A stretch of 64,000 nt of DNA from NCBI RefSeq assembly GCF_014633365.1, contig NC_068343.1, positions 25,017,307 to 25,081,306 of the forward strand. Direction: 5' to 3'. Shown piece by piece: positions 1-12,660 of the stretch. The stretch's first letter is position 1. Each line of letters opens with the position of its first letter. The notes beneath the pieces were generated by a model that was not told where the DNA came from, did no database searches, and was given only the letters and a program-made list of their open reading frames with translations. Both the position numbers and the translations under genes were made by a program. The DNA is from Diospyros lotus (lineage: Eukaryota; Streptophyta; Magnoliopsida; Ericales; Ebenaceae).

Positions 1-2401
1 TTTAAGGAAACAAAATAATAATAGAAATAATGTAGATAATAACAATAATCATAATAATAATAAAGAGTAAATCAAATTAACTTAAAATTAATTTAAATTA
101 AATTAATATGTTTATATTTGTGTGGTTGTGCGCGTGTGCTTGGAGGCCAAGTATTGCACAGTGGTCTTTTCTTTGAAGCTAAAACAGAAAAGAAAGAGAA
201 AGAAAGAGCTCGTGAGTGAGCAAGGAGCTGAGAGATTGGGAGAGGGAGAGAGCTCGGCCAAGTGATGGAGAGAAGGAGATTAGGAGAGAGCTTGTGGCTG
301 AGGGCTGGCCGGAGGCAACCGGGTGCAGCGTGAGGTGGCGCTGGTAGCGTGCTGCTGCGGCCGCCGGTGGCCATGGCCAATGCAGAGCAAGGTAGCAGCA
401 GCGTAGGGGGGGCAGCTAACGACGACAGCCTTGCAACGATGCGGTGCGGTCAGTGGCGGTGCGTTCGTTAGTGAGGTCGGTGGCGACCAGAAGCAAGCAA
501 AGCCGCGACCATGGCCACGAGCTCCGTAGTTGAGCGAGGAGGCAACACGGGCAGCAGCGCGCGACCGTCGGTGGCGGCGTCGATAGTGGAGGTGGCTGAA
601 GGTGCCGTTGGCAGGGACGGCGACGGCTGGTGGGGCTAGGCAGCGGTGGGTGGCCACTGGTGCGCGTAGGGAAAGAAGCGCGGGGAAGAAAAAGAAGAAA
701 AGATAAAGAAAGGAAAGAAAAAGGAAGAAAATATGAAGAAAAATGAGGGGATTTCGGGATTGTCTACGTGGGTAAAAATTATTAAAAGCATTATATGTTT
801 AAGAATGCTATACGACTAAATTATTTATATTACACGGTTAGATTTACTTAATGTATGATTTTATTAATTGCTAGGAAGCGTTGTACTTCGCAGCAAGAGC
901 ATGGTGAAGGAGAGAATCGGTCGAATAAAGGCAAGCTCTTAACCCTCTCCTCCTGTTCTTTAATTCTCATGAGAGACTCTGTGGTTTCTCATATTTTCCC
1001 CCCCCCCCTTACGCCAAATCGGCGTCTAGCATTATTTATTGAGTTATTATTCATTTGGTAGGATTTAAATTAAATCCGGGATTGCTAGAACTCTATTTGT
1101 TGTGAGCCTATGGGGGTTTGTACCGCCCCCACTCCTCTTGGGAATGATGTTGAACCCAACTTGGGGATTAGGTTCTTAGTGGTACGAGTTTATTTATGGA
1201 TATCTCGGGTATGAATCGATTAGAGCTATCAAGCAGTGGGGCAGGGGTTGGTTGTTTGGTGACGTGGAGTAAACTATTGTATGGCCCTGAAGTGGACCAT
1301 CAGATGGACACTCCTAGTCACTGACCATTGACCAGTGCCAGACACTACTGACTAGCTCTACCATTATATTATTTTCTACATGATTTGGTATATTGAATTA
1401 TCGTTCATGGTTTGATATGCACATGGGTACGGGTTGCATGATGGGGTATTCATTTACTAAGTATGTTGTGACACGAACATCCTAGCATGGTTAGATTGCA
1501 TCTGGGATGAGCATATGCATCACGTGTGATTTACGATGTGGGCAGAGCATGACCTGATGCCTGGATGTATAGGCGCTATTGTATCATGTTGATGCTGACT
1601 ATGCCATTGCATTTTTATGTGCATTGCATGGTTACCAACAGTTCACTAGTCTCAGACGGGAGGACCGTTCTAAGGGAGCCTACAACTCGGTTATTCTACA
1701 GCTCAGGTGTCGGGAGGACCGACGTGAGCACACTGGTGATGGAAGCACCAACCCGGGATGGCGCGCACAGGTTTGTTAGAGATATATGTTGCCTTTCAAG
1801 GCCGACTGGTTGGTATGGGACTTGGGTGCCATGTGTCTTGTGTGGGCCCGAAGGACCAATACATGCTTTTATTTATGCTTGTATACTTTGTTGAGTGTCT
1901 CATGGCTTGTGTGTGCTTGGGGATTGGTGTTCTGGGGAGAGTTTATTGGATGTGTTCAGCCTACTGCCTTTCTTTCTCTATGCTTGTTGAATTTCTCAAC
2001 TCACTTTGCTTTCCATCATTTCAGGTAGTGGTAGCGTGGGTCAAAGGCAAGGGAGTCAGCATCTACCGGCATAGTCGGTATGGCGTACAGGCAGCTTCGT
2101 CAATCCCCGTCAACTCTGATGTTTGAGTAGGATTTACTCTATTAGTTTTGACAGTGCCTAGTTATTCCTCGTATCTCATGTATGTTGGCATAGGAGTTTG
2201 TATGCATTTATTTATCTTGTGACCGCTATGTTAGCGAAGTCCCCGTAGTGCATGCATGTCTTTAGCTTTGCTTCCGCTGTTCTTATTTTTGTGTATGCAT
2301 GCCACGGTAGTTTCTGTCTTGTGTTTTATTCTTTCTCCTTCCATAGGCGCTCTCGTTCGGGTAGTCCGGGTGGTTGGGATATCCAAGCGGGGGTGCTTAC
2401 A
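1..2401 (+). mobile_element. LTR of family A, copy 1 (left end beyond window)
   Basis: This stretch is the reverse complement, with divergence, of 3938-6125, and shares its core with 16392-19245. The best-matched part is about 600-2130; a conserved block at 1105-1180 has a run of C followed by a motif reading AACCCAACTTGGGG. The first window bases match copy 2 about 75 bases inside its start, so the true start lies just left of the window. The right limit is put at a CTTACA ending, since plant LTRs end in CA. A GC-rich purine-biased block lies at 290-660. Open frames here are short and shared by none of the other copies, so I do not call a gene. Whether it is a solo LTR or one arm of a full element cannot be told. 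Confidence 0.6.
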
Positions 2402-2405
2402 GAGT

Positions 2406-2860
2406 CATTCGAATGAGGATCGAGCAATTAAGATGGAAGGCAGTGATAGAAGAAAATCAAAGACATTGGAATGAACCCTACAATCATTCGAATGAATTCT
2501 TCAAGAAATTCGAATGTGAAGATCATCGGGAATACATTCGAATGAGGTTGGCCTAATTCGAATGTGAAGCAGTAATTCAATAAGTCAAGGTAATTCATGT
2601 AGCCCAAGATCATTCGGATGAAAATAAGGACATTCGAATGTTGCCAAAGTCATTCGAATGTGTAGAAGAAATCAAAGAGTAAAATTAGAAATTCATTCGA
2701 ATTTGGCTACTGTTGCATTCGAATGACAGAGGAAATCGTTGTGCAAATGAACAGTAAACATGAAATTCATTCGAATAAGCCTTGAACTCATTCGAATGAT
2801 GCAAGCAGCCAAAGGAAATCAAGCCAGTTATTCGAATGTCTCTGCTCACTCATTCGAATG
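2406..2860. repeat. Cluster of the palindrome CATTCGAATG
   Basis: Fourteen copies of a 10-base palindrome occur in 455 bases. Eight are exact, starting at 2406, 2485, 2535, 2631, 2651, 2716, 2789 and 2851. Six differ at one base, starting at 2507, 2555, 2611, 2694, 2768 and 2829. Spacing varies from about 20 to 80 bases, and the DNA between copies is not repeated, so this is not a simple tandem array. It starts just after the right end of the family A LTR. No coding frame explains it. Confidence 0.85.
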
Positions 2861-3937
2861 ATCACCCGAAGCAAGCCTTCAGAAGCGTAAATGAACATGA
2901 TGGCATAATCCGTGAACTTTTTGAACAACTTTTCACCAAGTGGCCCCCCTCCTCCATGCGCGACAAGTTTAAAAGTGGATGATCCTCCTCGGAATCAAGG
3001 CAGTAGGGACAAGAACATAAATCTCTTTTTGTGTTTAGAACCAGATAGGAATCAATAACATAGTCTTTACATTTTGCGTGTCTGTCTATACTTTTTAGCA
3101 TTCCAGTTCTCGTTATTTTGTTTTGTTCTTCGAGTTTACCATAAGTTCAATACCAGTCGTAGTTTTGTTCAAGTATTCAATGCAACAGTAGTTTCATTTT
3201 CTAGTTATTGTTATTGTTTGCCTCTATTTTATTCATCATTTTATTCATACAAGTTGTTTTATTTTCCATAAAGATGAGCAGCTAACTCTAAACTTTGGGC
3301 AAGGCAAGGACAGTGTCCAATGCCTCTGATTTTCCAAAGTAGCCGAACTTCATGTGTTCAATAGCAGAAACCAAGAAAGCTTGAGAGTTGTTCTTCATTT
3401 AACACTTTAGGCTTGGATTGATTCTTATGCCTAACTTAGAGTCTTCATGCCATATATGAAGGTTACTTAACCTGGAAATGTCCTCATACCCAAGTTGAAC
3501 GATTATCTTTGCAAAACATTATTTACACACTGATTTATGATAGTTACTTGATAAAGAATCCTCCATGCCATGTATGGGGATTGCTTAACCTAGAGTTATC
3601 ATTATCTCAATTGTGTACTTAATGACTAAACCTCAAGCAATCTAAATATTTTGTTATACTTAAGTAAGCTATATGGAATCAATTGAGCTTGGCAGTTGAA
3701 TTGTCTTAACCCAAGATTTCTCCATATCCAGACTTCAGATTATCATCATCAATCTGAACATTTCTTATATTCTTTAAGCTGATTGATTGGGTGTGATTAC
3801 CTCCTTTCATGAGTAATCTCCTTGAGAATCGACCCAGTCTTACCCAAAAAATTTAATATTCTACTACGATTACACTCGTGCACTGGCGAGTCTAAATGCC
3901 TCACTCTTTTTGATAATTTGAGCAGTTAAATGATCTG
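2861..3937. other. Unassigned AT-rich spacer
   Basis: No gene is supported here. Read on the minus strand, 3800-3925 resembles non-coding sequence often found near plant LTR elements (a motif like GGGTCGATTCTCAAGGAG), but I cannot place it in an element. The rest, including a T-rich stretch around 3090-3270, shows no repeat, motif or convincing exon. Confidence 0.4.
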
Positions 3938-6125
3938 TGTTATAACTAGAAAAGGTATAAAAAGTGACAATACAGGGTTAGACACGAGGAATAACCTCAC
4001 ACAGTAAAAAATAAGAGAGTAAATCCCTCTCAAACATCAGATTTAACTAGGGTTGACGGGGAAATGACGGGGACTGACGAAATTGCTTGTACACCATACC
4101 AACTCTACCGCTAGATGCTATCTCTCTTGCCCTTGACCCGCGCTACCACTACCTAGAATAATGGAAATCAAGGTGAGTCGAAAGCCTCAGCAAGCATAAG
4201 GAAAGAAAGGTAGTAAGCTGAACATATCCAGTAAACTCTTCCTAGAACACCAACCCCCAAGCACACACAAGCCACGAAATGCCCAACACAGTATAAAAGC
4301 GTAAATAAAAGTACATATCAGTCCTCGGGGCTCACACAAGACACATGGCACCCAAGTCCAATACCAACCTGTCGTTGCCCTGAAAGGCAACATATACCTC
4401 CACAAACCTATGTGCGTCGTCCCGGGTCGGTGCTTCTGTCACCTGAGTGCTCTCGTCGGTCCTCCTGACACCCGCGCTATAGAATAGTCGAGCTGTAGGT
4501 TCCCTCGAAACGGTCCTCCCATCCGAAATCTGTGAACTGTCGGTAATAATGAAATGTACATAAAAATACAACAGCGTAGTGAGCATCAACGTGATACACT
4601 GGTGCCCATATATCTAACCATCAAGCCATGCTCCGCCCACATAGTAAATCACACGCGATGCATATGCTTGTGCCAGATGCAATCTAACCATGCTAGAATG
4701 TCCGTGTCCAAGCATACTCAATAAATGAACACCCCAACGTGCATCCCATACCCATGTGCATATCAAATCATGAACGGTAATACAACATATCGAATCATAT
4801 AGAAAATCACATAATGGAAGAGCTAATCAGTAGTGTCCAGCACCGGTCAACGGTCAATGACTAGGAGTGTCCACCTGAAGGTCCACTTCAGGGCCGTACA
4901 ATAGTCTACTCTAACGTCACCAAACAGCCAACCCCTACCCCATTGCTCGATAGCCCAAGCGAACCCACACCCGAGAAATCCATAAATAAACCCGCACCTC
5001 TAAGAACCTAGCCCCCAAGTTGGGTTTAGCATCATTCCGAAAGGAATGGGGGGGTACAAACCCCCGTAGGCACGCAACAAATAAAACCCCAACGAGTCTC
5101 ATATTTAATTTAAATTAATTCGTGCTAATAAAATCCTAGATTCGTATAATTAATACGCAAAATAGAAACAAATTAAGGAAAGGCGTGGGATTCATAAAAT
5201 GGAATGAGCTCACAAAGGTAGAAGGGAGCTTACCTTTATTTAGCTATTTCCAGCGTTTTCAAGCTCGCACGCCACCAAATTAATACACGCTACAAATTAA
5301 CATAAGCTCCCAAAATTAACCAAATAGCACCCAAAATCAAATTCCAACCATATAGAATGATTAATACATATTTCTCTACTCACCTAGCTAATTAAACATC
5401 GATTAAATCAAGTTTAATCTTCAATTTTTTCCCAAATTTTCCCACTGGTGCACCTTCTTCTTCTCAAAATTTCTCCTCTTCGTTACTACCCAATTCCTCC
5501 AATTTCTGCTGCAAATTACAGCTTAAAAAGCAAGAGAAAGGGGACCACTAGCGCCTGTCGCGTGGCAGCCCCAATTCACCCACCGCCTTGCCCAAAATGA
5601 CACCATTTTGGGCAAAGTTTTAACTGAAAATTCAGCTAAACTCCCCTCCAGCATGCGCAAGCCCCAGGCCTCGAACTTGTGGCTTGCTGCAAGCCCCCAC
5701 GCTTGCGCGACCCCTCGCTCTAGCCATCACCTTTAACCTATATGCGCTCCAATTAAATTTAAAGTAACTCTCAGCCACTTTTGGAATTTATAGTTAGACC
5801 CCCCCTAACTTTCGAAAATTATCACATGCACCCCAGATATTAATAACACTTATACCCTAACACTTTCCAAATAATACCTACCCACCAAAAATAAAATAAT
5901 TGGATATTTTTCTTTAAATTAACCTAATAAATAATTGTTTCCACCTACCATTAAATAATTCAACATCTCCTATATTACCCAAATATTTTAATTAATTACC
6001 CCTAATTTCCTATTTCCTAAAAACAACATAAACTATTATTTTTCCTTAAATCTCTAAATACCCAATAACGACCTCAACACTGATATTTATAATTATTATT
6101 TATCTTCAAATTTCGGGATGTTACA
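3938..6125 (-). mobile_element. LTR of family A, copy 2, minus orientation
   Basis: On the minus strand it begins TGTAACATCCCG at 6125, a typical Ty3/gypsy LTR start in plants. The 4020-5560 part matches copy 1 in inverted orientation, including the conserved block near 5010-5060. Homology fades near 3978, and the end is placed at a TGTTATAAC motif (plus strand) near 3938. The bases next to the two ends do not form a clear target-site duplication, so the left limit is approximate. A short GC-rich block lies at about 5540-5720, as in the other two copies. Confidence 0.65.
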
Positions 6126-6682
6126 GAGACTCTAGGTGAGCCCCGAGCCTTGACATGCAAAGCTTGAGCGAATATATACGCAGTTGCTTGAAAGGGTTAT
6201 CCACAGATTACCTAAAATGGAAATACTCATGGCACAAAGCAAGGCATGGCACAAAGCCACATGGTAGTGGCGAAGGTCGCATGGGGCGAACATGGGGAAC
6301 GACATTGCATGATTGGCGTGCTAGGGCGCTCATGGGGCCATGCATGGTTGAGTGTGGGGTGCGCAAGGTGTGGCCAAGTTCATTTGGGACTCTTCGGGAC
6401 CAAGTCACTTGATGACCCAAATGGGTCTCCAGGACCTAGATGGGTTTTTGGGTTAAGTCATTGGGTGACCCAATTGGGGCTTTGGGGGACTCGAGAGAGT
6501 CTTCGGGGCTAGATGGGTCTGCGGGGCCACTCATGGCTAAGGCTGGCGCTACAAGGCGCTAGGTGTCCGTTATAAGGAATCTCTTGGACATTCGAAATGG
6601 CCTCAAAAGGCTAAGAAAGGGGCATTAGGGCGCGGTTGACCCCTTTTACAAGGCCAACCGCCTTGGCCTTTCTCTCTCCTCT

Positions 6683-6690
<8 letters not shown>
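6126..6690. other. Unassigned repetitive-looking spacer
   Basis: No gene is supported. The stretch 6240-6530 is G-rich and carries loosely repeated phrases such as GGGTGACCCAA and CATGGGGC. It resembles decayed non-coding element DNA, but I cannot name the family. Confidence 0.4.

Positions 6691-6714
<24 letters not shown>
6691..6714. repeat. TG dinucleotide microsatellite
   Basis: Twelve TG units, bordered by short TA runs on both sides (6683-6690 and 6715-6720). Short open frames crossing it encode only Thr-His or Tyr-Ile repeats and are not genes. Confidence 0.9.
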
Positions 6715-8564
6715 ATATATTTTGATATATTTGGCTTTTTCCCTTGGCTTTAAAGGGTGGTACCCCGATGGGTGAACATTCAGCCACGGGCACACTTCCC
6801 AAGGACTATGGCACGTATCCCGATGACTTCTCAAGGGGAATTGTCTCAAAAGCCATGCCACAACACTATTGTCATTACTATCAAAGCAAATAGCAACTCC
6901 GCAACTTGAAGTTCGATACTCTAAACTTAACATCTCTATTGAAAATAAATATTAATATAAATAATAGACAATAAAGAAAATTACCTCTTGAATTGAAATT
7001 CTATTTTCCTTATAATAAACATCAATGTTGGCGGAAAGAGTCAAGGAATGACAAATTTGGAAAATAGAGGGATGTAATTGAGGATTTATAGAGAGGAGAT
7101 GAATGAGATGCAAGAAACATTGGATAGAGAGAGGTGACATCAGAGATGTCGGACAGAGAAATGAGACATTGGATGAGACGCCAAAAGAAGAGATGAGACA
7201 CAAGAGAAATTGGATAGAGAGAAATGACACATAAGGATAGAAAATGAATTTCACTTCATTTCTTACCCCTATCAAACGCACTATAAATGGTATTAACTAT
7301 TAAAATAAATGTGTTATCTATTTCATTAAATTTCTTATAGGCCGGGGGTGCACAAGAAACGTGGCATGCCCCTATTTGCCTGGTCCACCATTGGTACCGG
7401 TGAACCGAATCCAGCATAGAGCTTCTCATTTGGGTATTTGCTTGAATCGGAATTTCATTTGATTTGAATATCAATTATTAGTATATTGGAGTCTTAAGCA
7501 AATTGAATCAGGAAGCCACTTGGTGGCCCCTGATCCCTATCTGCGTTTCCGTTTCTACCACCGTCTCTATATTTGAATATCAGTTATTACACCTGTTTTC
7601 CGGTGTCGGCTAATAAAGCATTAAAGCATGGTATCTGGATGATATTTCTATTCTCTCTCTCAACATTTCACGCAAGGCACGCCACTCTAAAGGATTGATT
7701 CCTTTCATCTTTTTCAGCGAATCCTCCTACAGAATTGTCGTCCCCTCTATGAGCCAAATAGGCAACGCGTGCAAGTAAAGCTACAAAGGTATTCGATCAA
7801 AAAAAAAAAAGCTACAAAGGTAAATGGCGTCTGAATAACGCTCGGCGCCCATACTTTCCACATCAATCTAATCGTAAATGTAATACTAGGTGAGGATCTA
7901 AGTTCCATTGACCTAAGTAGAAAATAGATATAATATGAAATGAAAATAAGAAAAAATATTTTTTAAGAAAATAAAAAATAAAAATGTAAGTAAATGTGTA
8001 AATAAAAAAATATAAAAGTTTCTTTATAAATATAATTTTTAATATGAAAACTATAAAAAAATAGTTATTCAATTTAAAAAAAAATAAATTCCACAATATA
8101 TTTAAACAAATTTTGAAAATAAATTCTAAAAAAATTAAAAATTTGAATTTGAGATGGAAAAAATGTCATCTATATTCATGGATAGAAATTCATTTTTAAA
8201 TTAAAAATATGTTTTCGATATTTTTCTACGGCCATAAAAAGTTTCTAAAATTACAAAAATAATTCAAAAATATTTCTTAACTTTTTAAAAATAACAATAT
8301 TTCAAAAACAACGATATGACTCCTCCAAAAAATTTTCATACATCATAGGCCATGTTCTAGTCCCATGGACACTGTTTGTAAGTTTTATGGATTAATATTA
8401 TGAGTCTTAGCCATATTCTTCTTCACTCAGATAACAAAGAGTTGCCAAACTTGTTTTCTTGATTTTAGGATGAAAAAGACTTATGACTTAATAAGATAGC
8501 TTATTTGTGCTAACGAATCCTATGACTTTTATTGGGTTGTCGAGATCAATAAGACAAACCTTAA
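6715..8564. other. Unassigned AT-rich region
   Basis: No gene is supported. Between 7060 and 7235 short phrases such as TTGGATAGAGAGA recur about 90 bases apart. At 7264-7283 there is a single sequence like a Tourist MITE end (ATCAAACGCACTA followed by TAA), without a detected partner. The stretch 7900-8560 is A/T-rich, with only low-complexity Phe/Ile/Lys frames. Confidence 0.4.
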
Positions 8565-8848
8565 AGGTGTGTTTGATTGAAATTATTTTTCATGAAAAAT
8601 ATCGCATCGATAAAAAAAATTTCATACTTATATCTTTGATTACTTAATATTTTTCATAAAAAAAATTTATGTTACAACATATTGAGATATATTTTGGCTC
8701 ATTTTTCATAAAAAATTAAAAATTTTTATGGTACAATACATTGAGATATATTTTGGCCCATTTTTTATAAGAAATTATAATTAGGGAGATGAAAATTATT
8801 TTTCATAAAATTAATTTTTTTTTTTTCTTTTTCTAATCAACCATACCC
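8565..8848. mobile_element. Tourist-like MITE (PIF/Harbinger type)
   Basis: The left end AGGTGTGTTTGATTG and the reverse complement of the right end, GGGTATGGTTGATTA, form an imperfect inverted repeat of about 15 bases. TAA is present on both sides (8562-8564 and 8849-8851), as expected of the 3-base duplication of PIF/Harbinger elements. The element is 284 bases, AT-rich and without coding capacity. Just inside each end there is a related motif (TTATTTTTCATGAAAAA and AATTATTTTTCATAAAA). Confidence 0.7.
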
Positions 8849-8925
8849 TAAGTGGAATAAAGAGCTAAGCACCATCTACCAACACGCTAGATGCCATTGA
8901 GTATGTCATCTTACTCTTTTTAGTA

Positions 8926-9671
8926 AACAACAACAACAACATATCCAGTCTTTATCTCACTATGTGGGGTCGGCTACATGAATTCTAGACTTCCATATAT
9001 TTCTGTCTTTTGTCATATACTCATTTAGATCCATATATTTCATATCAAATTTTAATGTCTCTCCCAAAGTCTTCTTGGATCTACCTCTACCTCTTTTTGT
9101 GACTAATTGTTCCATTTCATCAACTCTCCTCACAGGAACGTCTCTTAGTCTCCTTCTCACATGACCAAACCATCTTAGTCTAGTCTTTCTCATCTTCTCC
9201 TCGATTGGCACTACTCCTACCTTATTACGAATAACTTCATTTCTAATTTTATCCTTTCTTGTATGTCCGCACATCCATCTTAACATCCTCATCTCCGCTA
9301 CACTCGTCTGTTGCTCATGCTGGTATTTGACTGCCTAACATTCTGAGCCATACAGCAAGACTGGTCTTATAGCTGTCCTATAAAATTTTCCTTTCAATTT
9401 TAATGGGATTTTACCATCACATAACACCCCCGATGCATTTCTCCATTTTAGCCAACCTGCCTTAATTTTATGTGCGACATCTTTGTGGATTTCTCCATCT
9501 TTTTGAATCACTGATCCCAAATATCGAAAATGGTCTTTTCTTTGTAAGATTTGGTCTTCTAATTTTATTATAACATCATCCACTCTTGCATTTTTATTAA
9601 ATTTGCATTTCATATATTATGTTTTCTTTCTACTTAATTTAAATCCCTTAGATTCTAAATTGTTTCTTCAC
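8926..9671 (-). mobile_element. RTE-type LINE, 5'-truncated copy 1
   Basis: Minus-strand remains of a non-LTR retrotransposon. Frames at 9613-9335 and 9292-8960 are two parts of one C-terminal region of reverse transcriptase: the first has DHFRYLGSVIQKDG, the second MRMLRWMCGHTRKDKIRNE and RLRWFGHVRRR, phrases typical of plant RTE-clade LINEs. They are separated by a stop or frameshift at about 9295-9335. The 3' end carries a TTG-repeat tail (CAA on the plus strand, 8926-8940), a hallmark of the clade. Homology to copy 2 breaks at about 9671, so the reverse transcriptase core is absent. A clear target duplication was not found. Confidence 0.85.
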
Positions 9672-11032
9672 GAGTGAAAAACTAAATTTGAGGAGAGAAA
9701 AAAAAGCTAAAAGAGAGAGAGAGGTATAAGGTAACATTGTGAATCAGAATTCTTGAGAAAATTTGAAATATATATTATTTATAATAGAATAAATATTGCC
9801 TTATTGCATCCCCATTCAACTCTATATCTTAAAAAAACTTTTATAAATTAATCACATCATCATCAAATATAAATAAAATTAAATATTTAATCAGCAACGT
9901 CAAATAACTCACGAAAGGAAATAAACCTGCCAATTTACTCCTTTTTTTATTATGAATGACGTCAAGAAAAGATGATAATTTTAATAACAATATATATTCT
10001 TTCACGATGGTTATATGTGTTGTCTAGATAACCTTGAAAGATTCCTCAAATTTAAAAATTTCAAGCAACTAGATGGTAAGAATGTTACAAGGTTATCATT
10101 TTTTTTTATTTACTTGACATATTTGAGTTTCGTCTGACTAATGTTTAAGGGTGAGTGACCTTCTTCCCTAATGCACTCTTTAGATAAATTTAGATGTTGA
10201 TATAGTCTATACACACTTAGAATTGGACACTCAGTGTAGTTTATGCGGGATTTATCTTCCAACCATACTATTGTTTTTTAGTTTTATTGTTATTTTTTAA
10301 CAATAATTTTGTCTGATAAATCATCGTACTGATTTAAATTCTAATATTTTATGTAAAATTTTAAGTATTTTATCATTATAATATGTCGGTAGAGAGGTAT
10401 AAGTTTGTCATTTTTTTTGATATACATTACCTGCTCACCCATTTAATTCCTTAACCTCATCCATCAATTATTTAATTTCTCAAACGGATCACGTGGAAGA
10501 ATAATTTGAATGGAAAAGGGAGGAGGAAAAGCACGACAAGAGAAAAGTAGAGGATTTGACAGCCACCTGTATTTTCTATGGATTAGAGAACAAGGAAGGT
10601 ATATATATAATTAATAATATAATTTAGGAATGTTAGACAGTTTAACAATGTTCCTTTTTTTATTTTTTTTTAACTACATCTCTAAAGCCAATTTACAATG
10701 TACTGTGTAACTCTTAAATATATAAATCTCCAATAGAAAAGACAAAATTAAAATTTATTTATTTATAGTAAGTTACTAACAACTATTAAAGATAAAATGT
10801 ACCTAATAACATAGATGAGGAAGAAATGGATGAAATGTAAGAAATTTGGCTTCTATTTGTTTTAATGTAAAATATTTTACATTAAAAATAATTTTCGTAC
10901 AAAAAGAGTTTATAAACATTATCTTTATATTTCATACTATTTTTCAGTATTGTGTTTGCATTTAAAAATCAAAAATAAAAAAATAAAATCTACTTTCTAA
11001 ATGCATATAAGTGTTAGCTTTGCAGTACTACA
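9672..11032. other. AT-rich spacer between LINE copies
   Basis: No gene, repeat or terminal motif could be supported. Composition is strongly A/T with short homopolymers, and no reading frame of useful length occurs on either strand. Confidence 0.5.
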
Positions 11033-12190
11033 ATAAAAACATATCCAGCCTTTATCCCACTATTTGGGGTCGGCTACATGAATTCTAGACTTCCATATAT
11101 TTTTGTCTTTTGTCATATCTTTATTTAGATCTATACATTTCATATCAAACTTTAATGTCTCTCCCAAAGTTTTCTTGGATCTGCTTCTATCTCTTTTTTT
11201 GACTAATTATTCCATTTCATCAACTCTCTTCACATGAGCGTCTCTTGGTCTCATTCTCACGTGACCAAACCATCTTAATTTAGTCTCTCTCATTTTCTCC
11301 TCGATTGGCACTACTCCTACCTTATTACGAATAACTTCATTTCTAATTTTATCTTTTCTTGTATGGCCGCACATCTATCTTAACATTCTCATATCTGCTA
11401 CACTCGTCTTTTGCTCATACTGGTATTTGACTGCCCAACATTTTGAGCTATACAGCGAGGCTGGTCTTATAGTTGTCCTATAAAATTTTCCTTTCAATTT
11501 TAATGGAATTTTACCATCACATAACACCCTCGATGCATTTCTCCATTTTAGCCAACCTACCTTAATTTTATGTGCGACATCCTCATGAATTTCTTCATCT
11601 TTTTGAATCACTGATCCCAAATATCGAAAATGGTCTTTTCTTTGTAAGATTTGGTCTTCCAATTTTATTATAATATCATCCACTCTTGCATTCTTACTAA
11701 ATTTACATTCCATATATTCTGTTTTATTTCTACTTAATTTAAATCCTTTAGATTCTAAATTGTTTCTCCACAATTCAAGTTTAGTGTTCACTCCTTCTTT
11801 TGTTTCATCCACCAATACTATATCGTCTGCAAATAGCATACACCATGGCACCTTTATTTGAATATATTTAGTGAGTTCATCCATTACTAGAGCAAATAAG
11901 TATGAACTTAGTGCAGAACCTTCATGCAGTCCTATTGTAGTTGTAAACGGTTCAGTATCTCATCCGCATGTTCTGACCCTTGTCTCTGCACCGTGATACA
12001 TGTCCTTAAGGGCTTATGTATAGGATATTTTGACTCATTTCTTCTCTAAAATCCTCCATAATATTTCTCTAGGGACCTTATTATAGGTATTTTCTAGATC
12101 TATAAACACCATATGCAGATCCTTCTAATGATCCCGATATATTTTCATTAGGCGCCTCAATAGGTATATAACTTCCATTACTGTGAGTGT
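11033..12190 (-). mobile_element. RTE-type LINE, 5'-truncated copy 2, with part of the RT core
   Basis: A longer copy of the same LINE family. The minus strand encodes, in pieces, the palm of reverse transcriptase: a motif-A-like FIDLEN near 12105, a GLHEGSALSS motif near 11930, then the open frame 11884-11375 with the catalytic FADD box (CMLFADDIVLVDET) near its start, the thumb and the DHFRYLGSVIQKDE region. Further 3', the remains match copy 1 down to the shared 3' end near 11040, where the tail is degraded (ACAATAAAAAC on the plus strand) rather than clean CAA repeats. The endonuclease is missing, and stops between 11885 and 12190 break the frame. It sits only 350 bases upstream of the TATA box of the host gene. 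Confidence 0.85.
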
Positions 12191-12543
12191 AAAATATGCA
12201 TGTTGAAATAATATATTTTACATGTTATTTAGGAAGACATTTTTAATTATATGTAAGAAAATTTGTTATTTACAAAAAATATTTACCAGATTATTGTGTT
12301 GAAATAATCGTGGGATTGAGATGTAAAGAACTTTACAGAAAATATATATTTGATGGTGGAAAAGAATATAATGGGAATGTAATATATTATCCTTTGAAAT
12401 ATATATATATATATATTGCACTAACGTTCATCTTATCTTCTGAGAATAAAAAGTGTAAAACACCGGCCAAAGGGATTCCAATTCTCTCTTTGCCGTTGGA
12501 TAAAAGGAACTCATGGGCGACGGCTGGCACGAGATGATTCCCA

Positions 12544-12549
12544 TATAAG
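12544..12549 (+). promoter_or_regulatory. Probable TATA box of the thioredoxin-like gene
   Basis: TATAAG lies 117 bases upstream of the chosen ATG. Transcription from about 30 bases downstream would give a leader of roughly 85 bases, which contains a GA microsatellite (about 12628-12642). The rest of 12191-12543 is an AT-rich upstream region with a TA repeat at about 12400-12416. This is inference from position only. Confidence 0.5.
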
Positions 12550-12660
12550 GAGTGAGGGAGGAGGAAACAAGGAGAAACAGATCGAGGTGTTGGATTAGGT
12601 TTGATTTTGCATTTCCATTCCATCTCGGAGAGAGAGAGAGAGAAATTATTTAGAAAATTA

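Noticed and set aside
6682..6933. Minus frame downstream of the TG microsatellite
   Set aside because: Its end is encoded by the microsatellite, and the rest matches nothing I recognise.
7264..7283. Second possible Tourist end (ATCAAACGCACTA with TAA)
   Set aside because: No matching left end with TAA could be found upstream, so no element is called.
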